DNA from: Pseudacidovorax sp.
GTDB taxonomy: Bacteria; Pseudomonadota; Gammaproteobacteria; Burkholderiales; Burkholderiaceae_C
DNA: 64,000 bases
NCBI RefSeq assembly: GCF_017991995.1
Contig: NZ_JAGOPN010000007.1
Span: 62,001-126,000 of the forward strand
Reading direction: 5' to 3'
Shown: piece by piece, positions 8,659 through 15,692 of the stretch
Layout of the letters: every line of letters begins with the position of its first letter
Numbering within the stretch: position 1 is the first letter of the stretch
Translations under genes and position numbers: made by a program
The notes under the pieces: generated by a model
The model's input: the letters and a program-made list of their open reading frames with translations, nothing else
What the model was told of the DNA's origin: nothing
Database searches by the model: none

Positions 8659-10086
8659 TCAGGGCATGCCTGCGGCAGTGGAAGACGCACGCGGCGCGGC
8701 GGCCTTGTCGGCGCCGGGAACGCGCCCACCGCCACCATTCGCCTGCGCAGGCATGGCCGCCGCGGCCGCGCCTTCGGCCGACGCCTCGTCCACCACGATG
8801 TCGACCCGGCGGTTCTTGGCCCGACCCGCAGGCGTGAGGTTGTCTGCGAGCGGCAGCGTGTCACCCCTGCCCTGCACGGTGATCCGGTCGCCCCGGACGC
8901 CTCGCTGCCGCAGCACGGCGGCCACGGCCTCGGCCCGGCGCTCGCTGAGTGCCTGGTTGCTCGCGAACTCCTGGCTGCGGATGGGCACGCTGTCCGTGTG
9001 TCCGGTGACCTGCACCCTGCCCGGGACGCGCGCGATCTCGTCAGCCACCTTGTTCAGCACGGGAAGGATCGCCGCATCCAGGGTGGCGCGTCCCGGCATG
9101 AACATGGCGTCGCCGCTGAAACTCACTGCACTGCGCTGCTGGTCCTCCCTCACACTGACGAGCCCCTTGGCAATCTCGCCCGCCAGCAGATCCCGCAGCC
9201 GCAGCGAGGCCTGCGGCGCCGGCGGGGCGGCTTCCCCGACGGCCGCCCCGGAGGCGATGGCGCGGATCTTCTTCTCGACAGCGAGCGTGGACTGGTCCAG
9301 CTGATAGCGATACCAGGCGAAAAGACCCAGCGCGGCGGCGCAGGCCGCGGCGGCGGTGAGCCAGACCGGCACGCTGCGCAACAGGCCGAGCCGGCCCGGC
9401 GCACCGCCCCGCCACTGCGCCGACAGCGCCTGCGGCACCTCGCCACGGACCGCCGTGATCTGGCCCTGAAGGCGGTGGCGGATGGCCTCCAGTTGCCGGC
9501 GCCCGTTCGAAGCCGTGCTGAACCGACCTTCGAAGCCCAGGCCCAGCACCAGGTACATCAATTCCAGCAGGTCGATGTGGTCCTGCGGGCTCGCGGCCAG
9601 CCGGCCGATCAGCAGGAAGAACTTGTCGCCACCACGGATGTCGCCATGGAATTGCGCCGCCAGCGGCCGGGCGGCCCACACGCCCGCAGATCCGGCTTCG
9701 GCACCGCCCCATTGCGTACTGCTGGCGGCTTCGTCGAGGGCCGTGCACAGCGCATAGCTTGCGGCGACGGCATGCTCGTGGCGGATCTGCGCGTCGTTGC
9801 ACAGCGACTGGAAGACAGCGATCTCCCGCTCCAGGAGGTCGCGCAGCACGCCCACAGCGGTGGGGTCGAGGTCGGTGTCCATGTCTGCCAGGGCACGCAA
9901 CAGGGGCTGCGCGGCTTCCAGCAACGGATTCGTGGCCGCCTTGACGCAAGCGAGCCGCTCCGCTGCCGCAGGGCCGGGCGCGACGCGAAGGTGGGCCGCG
10001 CTTGGATCGCCTTCGGCGACGCCGACGGGCATGTCGTTGGGCAATGCCTCGGGACTCTCGTGATCTGTGATTTCGCCGTCACGCAT
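8659..10086 (-). CDS. tssL: TssL (DotU/IcmH) with C-terminal OmpA-like domain
   Basis: 475 aa. Residues ~45-235 are the cytoplasmic IcmH/DotU helical domain (LLEREIAVFQSLCNDAQIRHE, CTALDEAASSTQWGG, LELMYLVLGLGFEGRF). One transmembrane helix lies at ~240-258. The C-terminal third is an OmpA/peptidoglycan-binding domain with VTGHTDSVPIRSQEFASN and a NRRVDIVV motif near 430. This extended TssL anchors the membrane complex to peptidoglycan without a separate TagL protein. A Gly/Ala-rich tail of about 40 residues ends the protein. It precedes tssM in the usual order. Confidence 0.96.
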   Translation of the reverse strand: MRDGEITDHESPEALPNDMPVGVAEGDPSAAHLRVAPGPAAAERLACVKAATNPLLEAAQPLLRALADMDTDLDPTAVGVLRDLLEREIAVFQSLCNDAQIRHEHAVAASYALCTALDEAASSTQWGGAEAGSAGVWAARPLAAQFHGDIRGGDKFFLLIGRLAASPQDHIDLLELMYLVLGLGFEGRFSTASNGRRQLEAIRHRLQGQITAVRGEVPQALSAQWRGGAPGRLGLLRSVPVWLTAAAACAAALGLFAWYRYQLDQSTLAVEKKIRAIASGAAVGEAAPPAPQASLRLRDLLAGEIAKGLVSVREDQQRSAVSFSGDAMFMPGRATLDAAILPVLNKVADEIARVPGRVQVTGHTDSVPIRSQEFASNQALSERRAEAVAAVLRQRGVRGDRITVQGRGDTLPLADNLTPAGRAKNRRVDIVVDEASAEGAAAAAMPAQANGGGGRVPGADKAAAPRASSTAAGMP

Positions 10087-10143
10087 ACAGGGCTGTAGAG
10101 AAGAAGGGAAAGGGGCGGTGGCTCGCGGCCAGGGAGCCGGCGT

Positions 10144-10797
10144 TCAGGACTCGCATTCGGACCCGTCGTTGACGATGCGGTCGAACCGGCTGTTCTGGAT
10201 GTGGCTGGTCTGCATACGACACGCCACCATCCGCCAGAGGCCCGTGCCCTGGCATCCGTCGATCAGCACGCGGGCCGCCAACGGGGTGCCGCGGTCGGCA
10301 CGCCGCCCGATCGCGAAGCTCATGTCGGAGAAGCGGCAGCCTTCCATCGTGAGTGCCGTTCCCGCCACCAGCACCTCGCCAGACCCGATGCAGTTGCGGA
10401 AGGTGACTTCGCCGGTGCAGCCGATGCCCCGGAAATCCTGCGGCGCCGAGCCGCCTCCGGCAAAACTGCATTGCTCGAACACGACCGCCGTGCTGCCATC
10501 GCGCCCACAGACGATGGTGCGGCCCTGGCTGGCGCATTGGCGGAACCGGACTCCCTGCATCACGCCGAAGTCGTGGTCTGCACTGAGGAAGCGGCAGGTC
10601 AGGAAGCTGCAATCGCTCATGGCCGCCAAGGCGACGTTGCCACGGCCGCCAAACACGCAGTCGACGAAGCGCACACCGGTCCACGCCACCCCCATGAACG
10701 AGCCCGCGGTCATGTCGGCGCCGACGACGGTGATCCCGCCACCGCCTGCGGACAGCACCGCGTGCTCCTTGGCCATGGCCGTGATGGGTGTGGTCAT
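10144..10797 (-). CDS. Pentapeptide-repeat-like protein inside the T6SS cluster
   Basis: 217 aa, with no signal peptide or membrane segment. Loose pentapeptide-type motifs recur along the length (VRFVDCVFGG, CSFLTCRF, VRFRQCAS, VFEQCSFAG, MEGCRFSDMSF, IQNSRF), which implies a small right-handed beta-helix. It lies between tssK (70 bp away) and tssL (57 bp away) on the same strand, so it is probably co-transcribed. It is not one of the 13 core Tss proteins. A structural accessory, effector or immunity role are all possible; nothing in the sequence decides between them. Confidence 0.65.
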   Translation of the reverse strand: MTTPITAMAKEHAVLSAGGGGITVVGADMTAGSFMGVAWTGVRFVDCVFGGRGNVALAAMSDCSFLTCRFLSADHDFGVMQGVRFRQCASQGRTIVCGRDGSTAVVFEQCSFAGGGSAPQDFRGIGCTGEVTFRNCIGSGEVLVAGTALTMEGCRFSDMSFAIGRRADRGTPLAARVLIDGCQGTGLWRMVACRMQTSHIQNSRFDRIVNDGSECES

Positions 10798-10867
10798 GCG
10801 CGGCCTCCACCACCCAGGCCGACGGGGACCCTGGGCGCAGAGACGGGACAGGGCAGGAAGGCAAGGC

Positions 10868-12223
10868 TCACCGCTCTCGCACTCCCCACAGTTCGAGCCT
10901 CAGGCCCGGAAAGTCGCCCGCAAGGTGAAGGGCAAGCCCGCCGAACTTGAGCAGGTGCTCCCAGAGTGGCCCCCGGCTGTCGAGCTGGAAATAGACGAAG
11001 CCCGCGTTGAACGGAATCTGGCGCGGCGCCACCGGCAGCGACTGCAGTGCGATCCCCGGCAGATGCGAGCGCAGCAACTCCGTCAGCCGATCGCTCGGCC
11101 CCACCTTGCAGCGGGCGGCAAACTGCGCCATCAGCTGGTCGGCAGGCATCTGCGCCGACACGGCGAACACCAGGGCCGTGAAGTCCTGCAGTTGGGTGGG
11201 ATCGACGCTGGCCACGCGAACCCCATGCGGCCGCTCCTCCAGACGGATGCTCTGGGCACTGCGCACCAGGACGTCGTTCAACTGGGCCTGGATGTCCAGC
11301 ACCAGGTTTCGCAGCGACAGGTAGGGATCCAGGTGCTGGTAGGCCGGGTGTGGCGGCGGGCGTCGCGAGCCCGTCCGGATGTACGTCGACAGCTCGCCGC
11401 TCATCATCTTCAGCGCGGCATAGACCTGTTCGGGCGAGGTCTCCCGCACCCGCGTCCAGTGCTCCAGGAGCGGCTCATAGCGGTTCAAGATCTGGAGCAG
11501 CAGGAAATCGGACACCTCGGCCGCTTCGGACGACTTGCCGTCGCTGGCCGTCAGCCGCGCCGCCAGCGACTGCGCGCGCAGCCGGCACAGGCCATGCAGA
11601 TGGGTGATCCAGTCCGACAGCAACGCGCTCGCGCCATAGCCGGTGACGGGCGGGATCAGGTTCTCGTCCAGGACGATGCTGCCGTCGGAGCGGATCAGCG
11701 TGACCCGCGCGAGTGGAAGGCCGATCCACCCCTCGGTCAGTTCGCGCTCCGGCAGCAGCCGCAGGCGCAGATGCGACAGCTGCACGGCCTTCGGCCCCTG
11801 GCCGAAGGAGTTGGCATCGCGCAGCTCGGTCTCGAAGACGGAGAAGCGCGCCAGCGAGCCTGCCGCGTCCGCGGAGTCCTCGAAGGTGGTCTCCTCGCCG
11901 TTGGGCGTGCGGATGGGCACACCCAGATGGATGACCTGCTCCAGATGCTCTGGACGGATGGTGAGCGGTGGCGGCAGGGGTGCCTGGGCAGGCGCCTCGA
12001 AGGGAGTGCCGTCCGCAAAGACGCCCGCCGCTGCCGCCAGCACCACCTTGCCGAGCGCCAGCGATTCCGGGTCGATGGTGTAGCGGCTGAAGCCCCAGAA
12101 GAAGGCGTTCAGGGTCGCGGCGCGACGGTGCGCCACGTACTCGAGGTAACGCTCCTGCTGCTGGAAAAGCTGGGGGCGCAGGAACAGCCCTTCGCTCCAT
12201 GCCACCTTGTTGTACCAACTCAT
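10868..12223 (-). CDS. tssK: TssK (ImpJ/VasE), baseplate-to-membrane-complex adaptor
   Basis: 451 aa. It starts with the family signature MSWYNKVAWSEGLFLRPQLFQQQERY, continues with FFWGFSRYTIDPESLALGKV, and has the central trimerisation region and the C-terminal head. TssK is related to phage receptor-binding proteins; it connects the TssF/G wedges to the TssL-TssM complex. The start is supported by the conserved N-terminus. It lies between tssJ and the pentapeptide gene on the minus strand. Confidence 0.97.
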   Translation of the reverse strand: MSWYNKVAWSEGLFLRPQLFQQQERYLEYVAHRRAATLNAFFWGFSRYTIDPESLALGKVVLAAAAGVFADGTPFEAPAQAPLPPPLTIRPEHLEQVIHLGVPIRTPNGEETTFEDSADAAGSLARFSVFETELRDANSFGQGPKAVQLSHLRLRLLPERELTEGWIGLPLARVTLIRSDGSIVLDENLIPPVTGYGASALLSDWITHLHGLCRLRAQSLAARLTASDGKSSEAAEVSDFLLLQILNRYEPLLEHWTRVRETSPEQVYAALKMMSGELSTYIRTGSRRPPPHPAYQHLDPYLSLRNLVLDIQAQLNDVLVRSAQSIRLEERPHGVRVASVDPTQLQDFTALVFAVSAQMPADQLMAQFAARCKVGPSDRLTELLRSHLPGIALQSLPVAPRQIPFNAGFVYFQLDSRGPLWEHLLKFGGLALHLAGDFPGLRLELWGVRER

Positions 12224-12253
12224 CTGCTCATCCCTGACATGTCTTCGGCGCGC

Positions 12254-12841
12254 TCATTCACGTTGGAGCACACGCACGCCACGTGATCCGATACGGATGT
12301 CGAGGCTGGCCTTGTTGGAAGGCAGCACGGCCCGGTACCAGGCCGCCTCGGGCGCGGGCTCGATCTTCTGGACCGCCCGCCAGTCCGAATTCACCAGGTC
12401 CTTGTAGCCCGCGACCACGCCGATGGCATTCACGTCCGGATGGGAGCGTCGCCGCAGGACGCGGGTCTCGCCAGGCTTCAGGACCAGTTCGTCCCGCACG
12501 AGCAGGTCGTCGGCGAGCACGGCCTTGTCGCTGTTCTGCAGCGAAAAGTAGTCCGCGGCCAGGAAGACCGCGTCACCCTTGAGTTCGTAGAGGCGGACCA
12601 TGATGGGCGCGGCACGGCCTTTTTCATCGGGGTTGACGTCCTCGGCCGCCGAGACCCTGATCTCCAGCCGCGTCTGCTCGCGCGGATAGGCAAACTGGGC
12701 CTGGGCGGGGCTGAATGGGGCCAGCACCCCCACCATGCCTGCGACCCCGCTGATCAGCGCCGATCGGACGCAAGACAGGCATGTTCTGACCGGCAGCGAC
12801 AGCGCTGCGCGCACGTGGATGGCGAGCAAGTGAATACCCAT
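12254..12841 (-). CDS. tssJ: TssJ (VasD) homologue lacking a lipobox
   Basis: 195 aa from the ATG at 12839-12841. The mature part shows the TssJ beta-sandwich pattern: TRLEIRVSAAEDVNPDEKGRAAP, MVRLYELK, FLAADYFSL and the late IGVVAGYKDL motif. TssJ is normally an outer-membrane lipoprotein binding the periplasmic part of TssM. Here the N-terminal hydrophobic stretch ends in SPAQA-QFAYP, a signal-peptidase-I-like site with no cysteine at +1. The only cysteines near the N-terminus (TCLSC) precede the hydrophobic core. An upstream ATG (12896-12898) gives a longer leader but no lipobox either. TssK follows. Confidence 0.9.
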   Translation of the reverse strand: MGIHLLAIHVRAALSLPVRTCLSCVRSALISGVAGMVGVLAPFSPAQAQFAYPREQTRLEIRVSAAEDVNPDEKGRAAPIMVRLYELKGDAVFLAADYFSLQNSDKAVLADDLLVRDELVLKPGETRVLRRRSHPDVNAIGVVAGYKDLVNSDWRAVQKIEPAPEAAWYRAVLPSNKASLDIRIGSRGVRVLQRE

Positions 12842-12911
12842 GTTCGATCTGCAAGGCGAAACCACGACAGCGGAAGGACCAGACGGCCCCTCCGGCACTT
12901 GGCGGAGACAC

Positions 12912-12954
12912 GCACGGGCATCCCCGAGCCGTTGCCGACCCGGGTGCCCCGTGC
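12912..12954 (-). terminator. Hairpin downstream of hcp, possible attenuator or mRNA stabiliser
   Basis: A GC-rich inverted repeat (left arm GCACGGGCATCCC, right arm GGGTGCCCCGTGC with one bulged base) starts just after the hcp stop in the hcp-tssJ gap. No T-run follows on the minus strand, so it is unlikely to be a full intrinsic terminator. It may limit read-through or protect hcp mRNA, which would let the abundant tube protein be made in excess of downstream products. Confidence 0.4.
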
Positions 12955-12959
12955 GCGGG

Positions 12960-13445
12960 TCACATCTCCTTGTTGGCCTTGATGTCGTAGCCGGCGGTCA
13001 CCGCGCCGCCGCTGCCACCCTGGGCGTTCTGCACGGCGTACTCCTGCTTCACCTTGGTGAAAGACAGCCGCACCCGTTCGCGGACCCGCAGCTCGTCGTC
13101 ATTGGAGCCGTGCGGCTGCACGCTGGTGATGATGACGTCCGTGAAGGTGAACTTGAGATATTCGAGAGGGCTGCCGCCCGCCTTGCGCACCACCAGCTTG
13201 GCCTCCGGCACATGCTTGCCGGTCAGGCAGTACTTCATCAGATTGGGACTCGAGCGGTCGACGAAATGGATGAACTCGAGGTCCTCCACCGTGGCCTTGC
13301 CGGCACCACCACCAGAGCCCGAGTGCATGGTGGACTCCTGGAACACCTTCCAGTCGAAGCTGAGCACTTCGATCTCGTTCTTGTGGTCGGCGTCGAGCGC
13401 CTCGCCTTCGATGCCGTTGATCTTCAGAAAGATATCTTGAGACAT
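12960..13445 (-). CDS. hcp: Hcp (TssD), T6SS inner-tube protein
   Basis: 161 aa, usual size. It carries the Hcp pattern MSQDIFLKINGIEGEALDADHKNEIEVLSFDWK, the G-rich loop (SGSGGGAGKATVEDLEFIH) and the YLKFTFTDVIITSV strand. Hcp hexamers stack into the tube pushed into target cells and also chaperone small effectors. No C-terminal effector extension is present. The gene follows tssC and is followed by a strong hairpin in the gap before tssJ. Confidence 0.97.
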   Translation of the reverse strand: MSQDIFLKINGIEGEALDADHKNEIEVLSFDWKVFQESTMHSGSGGGAGKATVEDLEFIHFVDRSSPNLMKYCLTGKHVPEAKLVVRKAGGSPLEYLKFTFTDVIITSVQPHGSNDDELRVRERVRLSFTKVKQEYAVQNAQGGSGGAVTAGYDIKANKEM

Positions 13446-13507
13446 GGTTTACTCCCTGGGCGGGTCGCCCTTGTTTTGGTCAATGAACAGAGGTGTGACA
13501 GCGTGAC

Positions 13508-15004
13508 TCAGGCCGCCTCGCGCAGCGACGGCAACTTGGCGACCAACCGCAGCGACACGGTCAGGCCTTCGAGCTGGAAGTGCGGGCGCAGGAAGAACTT
13601 GGCGTTGTAGTAGCCGGGATTGCCCTCGATCTCGTCCACCACCACCTCGGCGGCAGCCAGCGGACGGCGGGCCTTCGTCTCCTGGGAGGAGTTGGACGGG
13701 TCCGCATCCACGTAATTCATGATCCAGCCGTTCAGCCAGCGCTGCATGTCGTCGCGCTCCTTGAACGTGCCGATCTTGTCGCGGACGATGCACTTGAGGT
13801 AGTGCGCAAACCGGGTGGTCGCAAACAGGTAGGGAAGCCGCGCCGACAGATTGGCATTGGCCGTGGCGTCGGCGTCGTAGTACTCCTGCGGCCGCTGCAG
13901 CGACTGCGCGCCGATGAAGGCCGCGTGGTCGGTGTTCTTGCGGTGCACCAGAGGGATCAGGCCGGCCTTGGCCAGCTCGGCTTCGCGGCGATCGGAGATG
14001 GCGATCTCCGTCGGGCACTTCATGTCGAAGCCGCCGTCGTCGGTGGGAAAGGTATGGCAGGGCAGGTTCTCGACCGTCCCGCCCGACTCCACCCCGCGGA
14101 TCATCGTGCACCAGCCATAGAGCTTGAAGCTGCGGTTGACGTTGACCGCCATGGCGTAGGCCGCGTTGCTCCAGACGTAGTTCCTGTGGTCCGCGCCGTC
14201 GGTCTCTTCCTCGAAATCGAACTCGTCGACGGGGTTGGTCTTGGCCCCATAGGGCAGTCGTGCCAGGAAGCGCGGCATGGCCAGGCCCACGTAGCGCGAG
14301 TCCTCGGTGTCGCGCAGCGAGTTCCACGGCGCGTGTTCGAGGTTGGAGGTGATCTTCGCCAGATCCCGCGGGTTGGCCAGTTCCTGCCACGACTCCATGC
14401 CCAGCAGGGACGGCGCAGCGCCCGCGATGAAGGGCGTGTGCGCGGCGGCCGACACCTTCGCCATCGCGTTCAGCAGTTCGACGTCCGGCGGCGTGTGGTC
14501 GAAGTAGTAGTCGGCCACCAGGCAGCCGTAGGGCTCGCCACCGAGCTGGCCATATTCCTCCTCGTACACGCGCTTGAAGATGGGACTCTGGTCCCAGGCC
14601 ACGCCCTTGTGGCGACGCAGCGTGCGCCGCACGTCGTCCTTGGAGATGTCGAGGAAGCGGATCTTCAGCTTCTCGTCCGTCTCGGTGTTCGACACGAGGT
14701 GATGAATGCCGCGCCAGGCCGACTCGAGCTTCTGGAACTCATCCTTGTGCAGGACCAGGTTGATCTGTTCGGACAGCTTGCGGTCGATCTCGGCGATCAC
14801 GGCCTCTATGCTGCCGTAGGCGTCGTCGGAGATCGTGACCGCGTTGATCAGCGCCTGCTCGGCCAGGGTGCGGACGGCCGCCTCGACCGCACTGCGCGCC
14901 TCGTCGGTCTTGGGCTTGAATTCGCGGTCCAGCAGGGCGGCGAATTCACCGGGGTCGGCCAGCAGCACACTGGACTCTGCGGACTCGATGGTGTCGGTAC
15001 TCAT
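13508..15004 (-). CDS. tssC: TssC (VipB), large sheath subunit
   Basis: 498 aa. Signature segments are LDREFKPKTDEAR near the N-terminus, a FQKLESAWRGIHHLV block, LRTLRRHKGV-type region and the conserved C-terminal domain with IVRDKIGTFKERDDMQRWLNGWI and YNAKFFLRPHFQLEGLTVSLRLV. TssC pairs with TssB to form the contractile tail sheath disassembled by ClpV. It lies 36 bp after tssB, the invariant tssB-tssC order. Confidence 0.97.
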   Translation of the reverse strand: MSTDTIESAESSVLLADPGEFAALLDREFKPKTDEARSAVEAAVRTLAEQALINAVTISDDAYGSIEAVIAEIDRKLSEQINLVLHKDEFQKLESAWRGIHHLVSNTETDEKLKIRFLDISKDDVRRTLRRHKGVAWDQSPIFKRVYEEEYGQLGGEPYGCLVADYYFDHTPPDVELLNAMAKVSAAAHTPFIAGAAPSLLGMESWQELANPRDLAKITSNLEHAPWNSLRDTEDSRYVGLAMPRFLARLPYGAKTNPVDEFDFEEETDGADHRNYVWSNAAYAMAVNVNRSFKLYGWCTMIRGVESGGTVENLPCHTFPTDDGGFDMKCPTEIAISDRREAELAKAGLIPLVHRKNTDHAAFIGAQSLQRPQEYYDADATANANLSARLPYLFATTRFAHYLKCIVRDKIGTFKERDDMQRWLNGWIMNYVDADPSNSSQETKARRPLAAAEVVVDEIEGNPGYYNAKFFLRPHFQLEGLTVSLRLVAKLPSLREAA

Positions 15005-15040
15005 GAGCTTGTCTTTCCTGGATGGTGGAGGTGCCGCCCT

Positions 15041-15562
15041 TCAGCGGTCCGTCGTGGCCGGCTCGGCATCGATCTGCCTGGGTGCCGCGCTCAAGGCCTT
15101 CAGCAATGCCGGGTCCTGCATCAGCTGGTTGATCAGGCTTTCGGCGCCAGCCTTCCCGTCCATGTAGGTCTGCAGGTTGGACAGCTGCGTCCGGGCCTCC
15201 AGCAGCTGCCGCAGCGGCTCGACCTTGCGCGCGACGGCTGCGGGCGAGAAGTCCTCGATGCTTTCGAACGTGATGTCGACCATCAGCTGGCCTTCGCCCG
15301 TGAGCGTGTTCGGCACGGCGAAGGCAACGCGCGGCTGGATCGCCTTCATGCGCTCGTCGAAGTTGTCGATGTCCACGTCCAGGAACTTGCGCTCGCCCAC
15401 GGGCGGAAGCGGCTGCGCGGGCTTGCCCGACAGATCGGCCAGCACTCCCATGACGAAGGGCAGCTCGATCTTCTTTTCCGACCCGTAGATCTCGACGTCG
15501 TACTCGATCTGCACACGCGGCGCGCGATTGCGCGCAATGAACTTCTGACTGCTGTTGCTCAT
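15041..15562 (-). CDS. tssB: TssB (VipA), small sheath subunit
   Basis: 173 aa. It shows the VipA pattern: RNRAPRVQIEYDVE near the N-terminus, ELPFVMGVLADLSG, a FLDVDIDNFDERMKAI block and a C-terminal helix of the kind contacted by ClpV. TssB and TssC co-polymerise into the sheath. The start ATG is followed immediately by tssB-typical sequence (SNSSQKFIARN). It sits 130 bp downstream of clpV. Confidence 0.97.
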   Translation of the reverse strand: MSNSSQKFIARNRAPRVQIEYDVEIYGSEKKIELPFVMGVLADLSGKPAQPLPPVGERKFLDVDIDNFDERMKAIQPRVAFAVPNTLTGEGQLMVDITFESIEDFSPAAVARKVEPLRQLLEARTQLSNLQTYMDGKAGAESLINQLMQDPALLKALSAAPRQIDAEPATTDR

Positions 15563-15692
15563 AGGCTCCCTGCTGGTTGATGAAGAAGGCTGACGACTCA
15601 GGAACGGAGCACGCGCTCCGGCGAGAGGCTTTGCGGTCCGGGCCTGGCTGTGCCGGCAGTGCGGATCCCAGGGTGGCAGCCCGCACGCACGC

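Noticed and set aside
12620-12627. TTTTTCAT copy in tssJ as an ICE attachment site
   Set aside because: It lies within an intact conserved coding gene with no element gene boundary near it; a chance 8-mer.
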